Source: Monilinia fructicola
Taxonomy: Eukaryota; Ascomycota; Leotiomycetes; Helotiales; Sclerotiniaceae
NCBI GenBank assembly: GCA_008692225.1
Contig: VICG01000013.1
Location: forward strand, 930,001-994,000
Direction of reading: 5' to 3'
DNA length: 64,000 bases
Shown: piece after piece, positions 13,301 through 24,399 of the stretch
How the letters are laid out: every line of letters begins with the position of its first letter
Numbering within the stretch: the stretch's first letter is position 1
Program-made: the position numbers and the translations under genes
The notes under the pieces: model-generated
What the model saw: only the letters and a program-made list of their open reading frames with translations
What the model was told of the DNA's origin: nothing
Databases searched by the model: none

Positions 13301-13953
13301 CCATCTTCTTGAACTGAATCCTCAGATGACAACGCGCTGTCATCAAACTGTGGGGGTTCCAATCTTGTACGATATAGCGGAGGGCTAGATGGCATAATGC
13401 TACTCTCTCCAAAAGTAGGTGGCTTTTTGATCGAAATTTCAACAGGCGGTGGTTGAAACATTGTCTCTAGCCCCACTGCGCTAAATAGATCGCGCTGCTC
13501 ACCATATCCAACTTCTCCTTGTAAAAGTCTCCTCTTCCATTCTGGGGTATCTTTAGAGGTCTTCGTAGGCGATGCGCTGAGAGATTTGTTATGCTGAATT
13601 GTATTATACTCAGTTGTATGTGTGCTGGAAGCTGACAAAGGTCGAGAGACTTTCCTTCCCCTCGGGCTCAGAGGTATTTCACTTCGTAGTTTCGATGGCT
13701 GATGGGTTCGTTGGGACAAGGGAATGTTTTTTTCGTTCTGACTTCTTTCGCTCAATGGATTACTATCAGGTAGATTCGACCAAGACTTTGTCTCTGAATT
13801 AAATATCGGTATGCGACTAGCCGGGACAGTTGGGCGGGCGTTGGATGAATCAGATGTGCCGATTGTGAGAGATGGGAGTTCTGGCTCTGAAGATTCAGAA
13901 CGTGGTTGAGATACCCAATCTTCGGAGAGAGAATCTAACCAGGCCTGGTCCAT
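7354..13953 (-). CDS. Septation initiation network scaffold, Cdc11/Nud1/SepK type, leucine-rich repeats; frame broken
   Basis: Homologue of the spindle-pole-body scaffold that anchors the SIN/MEN GTPase and kinases (Cdc11 in fission yeast, Nud1 in budding yeast, SepK in Aspergillus). The start ATG is at 13953, giving MDQAWLDSLSEDWVSQPRS. The family motif TPEWKRRLLQGE..YGEQRDLFS begins near residue 136. A long low-complexity Ser/Pro/charged region follows. An uninterrupted 705-codon block (8061-10178) then carries about ten leucine-rich repeats such as LSSLDLENNNL and LITLRLRGNPI. After the repeats comes a charged tail (VAKHRALMKRMEEEAREE), ending at EPRWLAEDSFA with the stop at 7354. The segments at 13953, 13196, 12999, 12632, 12454, 11660, 11173, 10178, 8046, 7780 and 7656 lie in shifting frames, so at least eight indels or unrecognised introns interrupt the gene. 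About 2,150 residues if joined. The family call rests on both ends plus the LRR block. Confidence 0.82.
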
Positions 13954-14012
13954 CTTGAAAGATTCGTAAGATTATGGGCAGTGGGCATGAATTCGGTTGT
14001 GATTTGATATGA

Positions 14013-14041
14013 TTGTTGTTGTTGTTGTTGTTGTTGTTGTT
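14013..14041. repeat. (GTT)n microsatellite, 5' flank of the Cdc11-like gene
   Basis: About nine GTT units lie some 60 bp upstream of the Cdc11-like start codon, so probably in its 5' UTR or core promoter. The tract reads AAC on the gene's strand. Confidence 0.85.
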
Positions 14042-14385
14042 AGGGAAGATTATGAGGTAGATAGTGTCGCGTGTATGCGCGAGTGGTACCTAGTCCCTAG
14101 GTATTGATCGTATAGATGTGTGCTAGTAAGAGGTGAAATAGAATAGAATGAATAGTCATAGAACCTGTTTTGTATTAATATACTGAATGAAGTCAGTGAA
14201 ATAACGCGCGGATGAATTGAGATGGGTCGCGAAGTGGGATTGAATATTGAATTTAGGTCTGGGCTGGGGGAGGTAAGGGCACTTGGACCTTTTTAATTGA
14301 AAGCACTAGGTAAGTAATAAGTACCAGGTAAGATCTTACATCCATCCATCATCATTGGATGGTGGGAGGAGGAGGCACAGGTGTA

Positions 14386-14831
14386 CAGAGGTGCTTGGGG
14401 TAAGTATTGTAAAACACACCAAAAAATGACCGAGTCTTGATCCACATACAGGGGTATTAACCAATCACAACATCACGCTGGTTGAAAATTTGTATGGGAG
14501 AACAAAATGCGTGAAAGTATTGTAAATTTTCATTTTTACTCGAAATTTATTTGAATTATATTCGAATATAATTCGAATTATTATTATTTTTATTAGAAAT
14601 TCTATATATAATAACTTTAAGCTAATTCGAACTCTTATATATATTTAAATTATATTCAAATCTATAGGATTTCGAAAATATCAAAAATTAGTTGAAAATG
14701 GTTAGAATCTCAAAATTTGAAGGGGGAAAGCTGAATATGTATTTAAAATCCTTAAAGCAGCAGCAAAATTCGTTAAAAACAGCGATGTGGATCAAAAAAA
14801 TGTTTTACAATACTTACCCCAACAACCTCTG
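14386..14831. mobile_element. MITE with ~31-bp terminal inverted repeats and TA duplication
   Basis: The ends 14384-14416 and 14801-14833 are inverted copies of each other with two mismatches, counting the flanking TA. The left end starts CAGAGGTGCTTGGGGTAAGT and the right end is its complement, finishing CCTCTG. A TA dinucleotide flanks each side, as expected for Tc1/mariner-type insertion. A second inverted pair lies just inside (ttgatccacat at 14437-14447, its complement at 14785-14795). The 446-bp interior is AT-rich, contains a perfect 22-bp palindrome at 14553-14574 and has no coding capacity. The element sits between the Cdc11-like gene and the divergent gene at 16.6 kb. A non-autonomous DNA transposon is the best reading. 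Confidence 0.8.
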
Positions 14832-16640
14832 TAAGTAGGTAGTTATTAGTTCTACCTACCTAGGTAGTCGCGCAGAAAGAACAAGGAAAGGGCCTCCAGC
14901 TATCAAAACAAAGCAAAACAAATCAAATCAAATCAAATCAAAACAAATCATAAAATAGATAGTAAGTCGGAATTATCACTTATTATTACTCTCAAGCCAC
15001 AATATATGAGCAGCCACAGTCAGCCGCAAAAACCCCACGTAGAATAATACTTTATTGTTATTATTATTGTTACAGTATCCATGGATGATGATGAGGGGAT
15101 CCAACATACGAGTGCCCAGGTGATCTACGAAAGTATGGGTGACAATAATGATGGAAACCCAGTAGAAAGGGAAAAAAAAGAGGAGGTCATTGAAAATTCA
15201 TGTGATACCTCCAGCTACCTGCCACCAGCACCCTCCTCTTCAGTCCATACTAGATACCTCCAGGGCTAAAGTACTCCCTACCTAGTATCTATTAGCTACA
15301 ATAATTAGCAACTCTCGATGACAATGATTAACAATTGAACAAAAGTTCAACAACGACGTTGAATTCAAGCTACCTGGGGAGGTTACACCTCTCATCATAT
15401 ATCTACTAGGTATCTACGGAGTATCTATCCATCTAATACTACTGTAGTCCCTCCAGGGCTATTACTTGAGTACTGTCTGTAATGGGAGCGAAAATTCCTT
15501 GCCATATTGCGGAGCAGAATTGAGTTGGCAATGCAGAGGATACCTAGGTATTCTTTGCTATCAATTCAGTACAGGACGTACCTAGGACCACCAAATGCTG
15601 AATCAGTTCAAACTTTCATACGGTATTAACGTTACCCATGGATGGATGGATGGATGGATTGCCGGGGATTCCAAGATCATCCATTATTGATTTCATATGT
15701 TTCCAGCCCTACCTACCTAGTACGGAGTAGGTATTGTTAAATCTTCTAATCACCTTCTTAAGCGGATCTCATCAAACTAATGCATTGGACTTCGATCACT
15801 TGGTTGTGAACACTCCTGGCACTGTATCTACCTAGGAGCTACTGGGTAGCTACAGTAGGTCGTGGTAGTACAGGATGTATCATCGATTCATCATTGCCGA
15901 TAGTTCTATGCGCAAGCAAAGAGAGCCTGGAGGTATGAGATACTGGGTGGTGGTAGATATTAGATACCGAGGTATTGGATGTATGATGTACATGTACTTA
16001 CTGTATGTAGCGTTACAGAATGAAAATAAGCTTCTGGAGACAAATCTAGGCTCGTGGGGTGGCATAGATTGCAAGATGCATACAAGCACCTAGCTGGAGG
16101 TACCTGGTAATCACAGTACGGAGCACATATACGGAGTAATTACTTTATACTGATCCAGGTAATGGATCCTCTTGCAATACCGTCGGGTAGTCCTGGAGGA
16201 CCAAGGAGGTTGCGTTTTATTTAATATATCCATGGATCGTTCAATAACAACGTACCTAGTATGTAGGTATGGGTATGTCCACGGGTACCAATCATCACCC
16301 TCCAACTGTCGCGTCAGAGTCCAATACTGTAATAAGGACAATGATTGCCCTGCCCAGCCCAGGTGAATATTACAATCAGAAGTTCCTGTCAGTGGAGGAA
16401 GAAATTGGAATGGAAGCAACCTTGGAACCTTGGAATGGAATTGAAGCTCCGATAAAAAAAACACTTTAATCTGTATTGTACCATCACGTGCTTTCGTATT
16501 ACTCGCGAAAACACGAAAAAGAGTTGTCCGGTCAGCCACACCAGAATGCGATAACTGATAACTTTTGTGATCATATTCACACGAAGCATGCAAACTCTGA
16601 GACACAACCGTCGAATGCAGCATATGGACTATTTCCAGGG
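14832..16640. other. Intergenic region with short repeats, no supported gene
   Basis: Contains an AAATC-type tandem run (14919-14950) and a GGAT run (about 15639-15659). It also has several copies of the dispersed words TACGGAGTA (15415, 15721, 16130) and TACCTAGGTA (14857, 15541). Small open frames at 15081-15269 and 15875-16093 lack any motif. It probably includes the promoter and 5' UTR of the gene at 16.6 kb. Confidence 0.5.
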
Positions 16641-19600
16641 ATGTCTTTCCACATGAGCGGGCTCTCTTCTAATTCCGATAATGATAATGACGACGAACCT
16701 ATATATTTCACACCAACGCATGAGCCTGAAGATCTCATTTGTGAAGGTTCCGATGCCGAGGCAAATGCCAAAGCGATAATTAGAAAACGACAACGATATG
16801 AAAAATGCGCGGAAAGAGTACTGCGTGGACAACTGCCTATCATTCAATCTGCACAGCTAAGGGGGCCTTTTAACAAAGATAACAAGAATGAATGGGTGAA
16901 CCCTTGGAGACATCGAGAAAGAGACTGGTGGAAGCCTGGGTCAAAAGATATGCTGTTCAGGAGAGAGGATGTTATGCGACGGGCTAGGGAACATGGCAGA
17001 ACAGATATGAGTCCCACAGAGGCACTGGCATGGTGCCGACGGGATGCTAAAACGACAGGCCAAAAGAAGAGGAATTGAGGACGATTCGAAGATGGAACAA
17101 ATACCTGCTACTCGCCAAGATAGAGAGAGATTGGTTGTGGATGACACCGTATACGGAGACATAACTCTGGAAGAAGAGAAAGATATATTTGAACGCGATA
17201 GATCATTGACTGGACTGCCATTCGCACAGGTTCCAGAGTCGACATCTCTCACGCATACGAATATCAAAAACTCTGAAGGTACGCCAGGAATAGGGGGCTC
17301 GATTTCGAATCAAGGAGATTACGGTAGACAGCCAGACACATGGACTGGTATCAAGAGACCCGTAGACGCAGCTTGGTTGAAAGGTTCTCATATCTCAAAG
17401 CGATCTCGTTGGGAGGACCCAGCAGTCTCATCGCCGACTCCACTGCCTCATGCAATAGGTCAGAAGTTCCAGCAGAAGGTCACAGGCACTACGATAATTG
17501 CACATAACCGAACGACAAACACAGTTCAACCGCGATCAAGTTCTTCCCTTAAAATTCAGCAAGACCCAACTTCTCCTCGGAAGAGCTATGCATCTCTGCA
17601 GCAACCAGGTACTACATTTGATACAGAAGCCTCTTTTCACAATAACATCGGACAACAAGGACAAGAACGAAATAGCATTTCCGTGTTTGGATCTGGACGA
17701 AAGTCTGCTAACCTGTACGGAGATTCCCCCGACCCCCATTCATCAGTTCTATCTCAAGAACTGGGTAGCAAACCAGCTAGCCCGCTGCTACCTTCGGCAA
17801 CGCATCCAGTCACTTCGCCGCGACTTCCCTTACATCCTAGGACTGGTGCGATATATGATGAAACCCAGAGAACCCCAGGAAACATTAGCTTCGTCACTGA
17901 TATTGCACCATCTTCTGTGAACCTGGAGAAGTTTCAATTTCGAAAGAAGCGTAGACGCAAGACTGATGCCCAAGAATTCACCCATCATTCTTTGAAAGAT
18001 ATAGGAGAAAATAGTCGAGTTCCATCATCCGAAGGTAGCATGCCAGACTCAGGCCTTCAAAGCGACGGAATACTTTCAAATCCCTCCATATTACACCCTA
18101 GTGACACAGCAAAGGGATCCTCACTCTCTCCAAACAGATGCAAAAACTCTTCAATAACGAAAGGTTCGTCTCACAAAAAGCTCTCGGGTCGATGAAAGTT
18201 GGCTTACTACACAAGAAGAGGTCGCAACTACTCCGTCAACAAGGAATTCGGATGGTAAGAGAGTCATCGAAGGAGAATATTCTCCACTGCGCGAAAACTT
18301 TGATAACAGCTGGGTCACAACACAAGAGGACTTTGATCATTTCCCAAAATCGTCTGCTTCAATGGATATCACTCAAATATATCGGGGTTCAAGTTTTCTA
18401 CCAGGTCCAAGTCTTGTTGAGCATATGGCAGTTTTCTAGTCCTAGGAACTATGAGCGCACAGGCAGTTTAGAATCATCGCCACATCTACCGGCCCTTCTC
18501 AAAGATTCCAACAAGCAGGGAGTGCCTTACTATAACCTAAATGGATCAAGCACACAATCCTACAACACTACTCCAGTCAGCTCAATAAATAATAAACTGA
18601 GATCTCCACAAACTCGCGTTCCACAGCAAAATTCAAGGGCTAGTCAGCAATTAAACGATCATACCACAAGCATATATCTAATAAGGAATTCGCTCAAAAC
18701 ACTCGAAACGATAATCCCGAAAGTAGTATCTCCGAAAATATACCGTCCGGTGTCAGATGATAATAAGGTGGTTTGAGAAGACAGAAGCCATTTCGAAAAT
18801 TAACATGTCATTCAGGAGCGAGCAAATCGAGGAAATTACAGTACTCCAAGTTCAACAAGAATTGGACATTAATACAGAAATTCAAGCCGATAGAGAAGCT
18901 CCCGATGTAAATAAAGATGCAGAAGAGGTGCCAGGGGTTGCTCAGGGAAAAATGGAGGAAGAGGTACAGGAAGCTATGCGGGGCGAGCCGCATGCAGATG
19001 ACGTTCCAAACTCGGCATTTTCTAGCGGCCACACATCAACACATCATCATCGCCTGCAAGAACAAATAACCTTACCATACATAACCTCACACAATCCAAT
19101 CCAAAGCTAGAAACGTTGATCGAATTTCGAGAAGCTCTTTATCGAATCAATTTACGCCTTCGATGCCTAGTGGAGAAGATATCATTTCACCAGCTAGCAC
19201 ACAAGATCTTACCGAACATTCATCAAAGGCAGCTGCTAGTGAAGGAAATGTAGCTATTCCTTCGGGAGATACCGAATCTTCCCAGGGCTTAGACTCAGAG
19301 CCGCAATTAAAAGAGCCAAGTGCCTCTCAATACGATTGCCCGCAGAGTCCTTGGGCGCCAGTTGAAGCATTACCTCTGGTCGCTCACAGAATACCTACAG
19401 CTACTGAAATGATTGAGCCGCACTCTGATGTCGAGTTTCCTCATCCCGGCTGGCAGAAGGAAGAGCGTCCGGTCACACCTGATAATGATGTGATTAGACC
19501 TTTCCGCGATCTCATGACACCAAGTCCTCCACCGGAAGCACTTAATACACTAGGAGTTGAGCAGGGGCCGTCTCACACACAGCTTCTTGTAGAAGCAGCT

Positions 19601-20356
19601 ACGCATAATCCTTGGGTAAATGGGTCTAAGAAAAAGAGTACGAAACGCAAGCAGGTGTCATTTAGTGTTTTGGATGAAGAAGATGCAGTTCAATCCCAGC
19701 CTCGCTCTCGGCGTCAACGCCGCTCGCCATCTCTTGAAAACACGTATCGCACAGGGGCTTGTGGAAGCAAAGTGGCTGAATTCGACGATGGTATCACGAA
19801 TATTAATAGCTTCCAAAGCCACTTCTCCGCAATTCGCAAGAACTCCAAAGGCGATGGTGTACCGAAAAGAAACTCCGTCAAACGACCCCTTTCAACACCG
19901 AATTGCAAGACAAGTCTCTTGGGTGCGACCGACCCGATTGTCAGTAGTCCTGCAATCGATGCAATGGCAGAAGCCTTTATCGCTGCCGATCGCGAATCTA
20001 CGCGAGAGCGAAATCGACGGTTGACAACAAGTCCTTTGCGAAATCGAAATCCGAAGAGTCAAAGCTATACGACTTTTCAGGACGATGATGGAGATGATTC
20101 GGGCATTCAACCCTCTAGTTTCCATTCCGCGGCACACGCAGCTCTGAATGAGACATCAAGTAATGCAAAAGTGGGAGACCATACACCGGGAGATTACCTT
20201 GACGAGGTGGAGGGCTTCCTTGGAGGGGATTGGTCAGTGGAGGGGGAGTTGAAAAAAGCTATTAGTACGGAATTTGAAATGGTTTCTTCAAAAGGAGAGG
20301 GTAATGTACATTCACGAGGGAGTCTCCTTGGGCTCGAGGAGAACGTGTGGTCTTGA
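16641..20356 (+). CDS. Large low-complexity protein of unknown function, frame broken
   Basis: I do not recognise a named family. The start is set at the ATG at 16641 (MSFHMSGLSSNSD); 16653 is an alternative. The N-terminal part looks globular and conserved: a run of charged residues (AKAIIRKRQRYEKCAERVL), then GQLPIIQSAQLRGPF, EWVNPWRHRERDWWKPGS and SPTEALAWCRRDAK. The middle is Ser/Pro/Gln-rich with basic patches (RKKRRRKTD), consistent with a nuclear protein. A short motif appears twice, ESWLTTQEE and NSWVTTQED, at about 18190-18340. The C-terminus has SPWAPVEALP, NPWVNGSKKKSTKRKQVSFSV and EVEGFLGGDWSVEGEL before the stop at 20356. The frame changes at the A run at 17047-17050 (+1), near 18180-18190, near 18440 and between 18.8 and 19.2 kb. 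One gene is more likely than several because the composition is continuous. Confidence 0.65.
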
Positions 20357-23062
20357 TACGGAACTGTAGTAAACAGGTTGATGGTCAATGTGCGTGTCTC
20401 ACTCAGAACTGTCCATTGCTTTGGTGTTCCGGATGCACGGATGGGATACGAGATACCCTTGCTTACATGGGCTCAACAAGGACATCCATATAATTACATC
20501 TTGTAACAAATCTATCGTAAACCGTCACATAAACAGCTAGATCCGCTTGGCCAACACGGGATGGGCGTGACTTCTTACGGCGTACAGCACATCTCTCGCA
20601 TGTCTACGAATAATGAATAAATAAATGTTTACGTCGCCCTGGCGGTGTCTGCCGTCCCAACTCAGGCACCGCGTCTTCATCCGCTGCCTTCCCCGCAAAC
20701 TCACCTCCCCTTGGCCGCACCGCTCCTGTTCTCCGGGCCCATCGTCACAAACGGCGTGCGGCACTGGTGCGACGTGCCAACATTGGTGGGGGCCTGGAAG
20801 CGGGCGTCCATCGTCGTGACTGGTGACTTGTCACTCGTGACGTCGTGGTTGTACGACGTACAGAGTACGGTACGCTACGGTACGGTACGGTAGGTTGGCC
20901 ATGGCACGTTTTGGCATGGCATGGCCCCTGCCGATTGGATCGATCGGTTTAACCGTTTGGGAATGTGGGAGGAGAGGAAGGGGCGCGCGTCACGGTGCGG
21001 TGTGGTGTGGTGTGGTGGTACTGTACTGTACTGTTACTGTACTGTACGGGACAGCCTGACAGGACAGGGACAGGGACAGGGACAGGGACCCGTCCGGACC
21101 CCGGATTGATGAACGTGTGTGGAATCTTGTGTCGCGGCACGCTACTTACTGCATGGTCGGGGTGCCCGTTGGAAAGCGGATTGTACTGTGTGTGTGTGTG
21201 GCACTGTGTGTGTGTGTGTTTGGGTGCACGTGGGTGTGGGGTAGGGACGGATGCGATGTACTGTATGTCTACGTTACGTGATTTACGTCTACGGGTCACC
21301 TTGTTTGTGTACGGAGTATAGTAGTCGGAATGAGGGTGGAATTGGGTGGGTAGGCTGGGGGGGGACGTCGTATCGGATCGGTGGATGGAGGGAGGGAGGG
21401 GTCGAGGGTTGGGTCAGGTTAACTTGGGTTGGTTAGGTTGGGCTGGGTTGGGTTGGGTTGGTGGATTACCTATTATATAGATAGATACTGTAGATACTGT
21501 AGATACTACTGTACAGAGTAGGGAGCTAGGGTACCCGAGATATGCTATACTCTGTACTGTAATAATACGTTTGGATGGTTGGAAGGACTGTATGATTCTC
21601 CCTCTGTGCGGCTGTTCTTTTTCCCTGGTTGGACGAGGGTTCTGCTTGTGGGCTTTTTGCTTGAGTTTGTTTTATTGCGATGGATGGTTTTATAAAGTTG
21701 TGTATATATATATAATTATGTATGTATGTATGTATTGGTATAACCTTTTAAATCTTTTTTGCGTACATTCATTATCGATGGCATTATCAGGCATTTGACG
21801 ATTGATAAGGATGCTGTAGAAAGAGCACGATACATACTGGATACTGGATTTGGACGTGGAGAATAAATAGTGTGCATACAGAACAGTAGTGGGTGAGTGA
21901 GTGTATTGGAGAATATACGAGTAATAGATAAATAATAAATAAATAAATAAATAAATAACTTTACTACTGGATATAAGGTTATTGTACTTAATATACATTC
22001 ATTAATCTAATCGAAACAGACCCGCGGCATATGGAGCAGCACGGGAGTGATTTGATATTTGACAAGTACCTACAGTAGGTAGCTGGAGGTAGTTGATATC
22101 CACAAGGTTGGGTCCCATAATATATTACTTACGTGATTTACCTACTTGTATACCTGTACAGGAAGGAACTGGACTCGTAATTACTCATAATAATAAGTAT
22201 AACAAGTTTGTTTGATGCAACGGCACTTGATACTGTATCAGGATTTCCATTACCCATCGGAGAGCCCATTCATACTGTGCAGCACAGCCCTGGCGGATCA
22301 CTTGCTCAACACGCCCGCGGACTGTGCATCACTCTTTTCATTACGCTCAAGTCCTGGTCATCCATCGGCTTACCCGTTGCAATTGGCTCTCGAGGAGATC
22401 TGGAATGTTTCTGGTCTGTAGCTACCTATTACTCGAGGAGACGGGTAGTGAGTGAGTGGGTGGGTAGAATGGGGTCTGATGATATATATGATTGATGCTT
22501 TCTTTCTTTCTTTCTCTCTTTCTTGCTTGGGGGAGATGCACTGATGCAGTCACTTGTGCGGAGTACGTAGCACGGTGAATACCTAGTAGGCATGTAGTAC
22601 TGTACCTCCTACCACTCTTGAATTCTGTCAGTTGTCGTATTTGGCGGTAATCGACCTTACCGTCCGTCATATACCCACCGTCATATATACCTTCGTCACA
22701 CGCTTGTATAGAGTAATCGGGCTTGGTTCGCTCTTTGTGGGACAGCCCTGTGCCCATACCCTTCTTGTGATCCCGTGGCGTAGATGCAGGGAACCTTGGA
22801 AAGGATAGATAGATTGAAAGGGAAGGGAAGGGAAGGGAAGAGATGAGATAAGATGGGATGGGAAGGGATGGATGGGATGGAATAGAAAGGGCGTATATGC
22901 TTTTGGATATGTTCATTATGCTGCATGCATTACATACCTGCCTAGTAGTTAGTATATATAAGTAAGATCTTGCCTACCTATCTATTCTTCACTGTTATAA
23001 CATTACAGTAGATACCTAGGTATGGTGTGGACGAACTCATTCGTCATAATTAGTTAGATGTT

Positions 23063-23156
23063 GACTGTATTGTATTGTATTGTATTGTATTGTATTGATT
23101 GTATTGTATTGTATTGTATTGTATTGTATTGTATTGTATTGTATTGTATTGTATTG
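23063..23156. repeat. (TATTG)n minisatellite-like pentanucleotide tract
   Basis: About eighteen near-perfect pentamers, with one register break near 23096 and another at the right end. Long enough to be length-polymorphic. Confidence 0.9.
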
Positions 23157-23739
23157 ATTAGATAGACAGGATAAGACAAAACAAGATATAATAAGACATT
23201 TCAAGCCCAAATTACGTTTCTTCATTCATGCCCAGCTTATATTATCCACGGGTCTTTTAGAGAATACATATCATAATTGCCCAACATGGATAGCTTTATA
23301 TAGTTTTGGAAAAGATTCATGGTTTTTATTAGTTCTTGATTAGTACTATAGTAGTAGGATAGAGAAAAAGACCTTTATTGTCTACTGAATGACTTTTAAT
23401 AAACTAATTATCTACTTTAGGTATTTGTAGATTACTTTGATTGTTTCGAATTTGGTTCGAACATCATCTTCATCTAATAAATTTATAAACTTACCTAGTA
23501 TGTACTTACTTACCTACCCGTGGACCCGTGGACTTACCTACTTACCTACTTAGGCATCTTACTATTATTAGGTAGCCGCACTTTCACCTATCTCTCTACT
23601 AAAGCTACCCACTTTTTTAACCTTTTGCTCGCTTTTAATCCATCGGGTTACCGGACTGGTACCTTATTTGTATATTATTATTGTTATTATTATTATTATT
23701 CATTCTTCTTTCTTCCATTATCATCATCATCAAATCATA

Positions 23740-23816
23740 ACAATCATCACAACAACCACAACAAACACAACAACCACAACAACAACAACAACAACCACCA
23801 CAATCACAAACACAAC
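23740..23816. repeat. CAA/AAC-rich tract upstream of KCS1
   Basis: Imperfect CAA and CAACCA units about 600 bp upstream of the KCS1 ATG, probably transcribed leader. A pyrimidine/AT-rich stretch precedes it. Confidence 0.75.
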
Positions 23817-23981
23817 TGCTATTATTGCTACTGCTATCAAACCAAACTCAAAGCAATAACAACTTCAAGCATCAATTTACACAGCAATTAATCGGGAAAG
23901 AAACAAGATAAGATAATACAATACAAGCAAACAATCTTTCAATTAACACAAAAGGGAAAACGAAAAGGAGAAGCAAAGAAG

Positions 23982-24072
23982 AAGAAGAAAGCAGAAGCGG
24001 AAGCGGAAGCAGTAGCAGAAGCAGAAGCAACAGCAGAAGCAGCAGCAGCAGCAGCAGCGGAAGAAGAAGAAG
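23982..24072. repeat. GAAGCAGAAGC / AGC-rich purine tract upstream of KCS1
   Basis: Imperfect GAA/AGC/GCA units, purine-dominated on the plus strand, about 330-420 bp before the KCS1 start codon. Confidence 0.75.
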
Positions 24073-24399
24073 CAAAAGAAGAAAACAGAAATTCCATTCA
24101 TTCCATTCATCAAATTCCATAGAATTTCCTATTTTCTAAAGAAGAGAGAACAGAACAGAACAGAATTCCACGTGTTTTTATTAGGTTCAAAAAGATCTTT
24201 ATTGTTGTTTCTTAGAAAATATTCTAACTAACAAACATTACATTTTTCCCTGATCGTAAATCCTTGCCTGATTGATCCTTGGCTTTCAATCTCGTCCTAT
24301 CCTATTCTTCTCTTTTCCAGAACACAAGTTATTGAAGAAGGTTCAATACCTGCGAATCATTTTCTCACACTGTCACTGGATTCGATAAATGTGCGCCTC

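Larger units (their letters stand above)
20357..24399. other. Four-kb SSR-rich spacer and KCS1 5' region
   Basis: No gene supported. The interval is packed with simple repeats: (TACGG) at about 20870-20892, (GACAGG) at 21061-21089, TG runs at about 21187-21222, TTGGG runs at about 21424-21462, (AAAT) at 21931-21958, TTTC at about 22498-22525, GGGAA at about 22818-22840, (TATTG) at 23063-23156, and CAA- and AGC/GAA-rich tracts just before KCS1. The last several hundred bases are probably the KCS1 promoter and a long 5' UTR. Confidence 0.6.

Noticed and set aside
21690..21998. Hydrophobic-looking minus-strand frame
   Set aside because: Driven by AT-rich simple repeats; no ATG context, no motif.
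23037..23225. Open frame rich in Asn-Thr-Ile-Gln-Tyr
   Set aside because: A product of the TATTG tandem repeat, not a protein.
24391..24399. Extension of KCS1 to an upstream GTG
   Set aside because: Eukaryotic start at the ATG at 24400 is the sensible choice.
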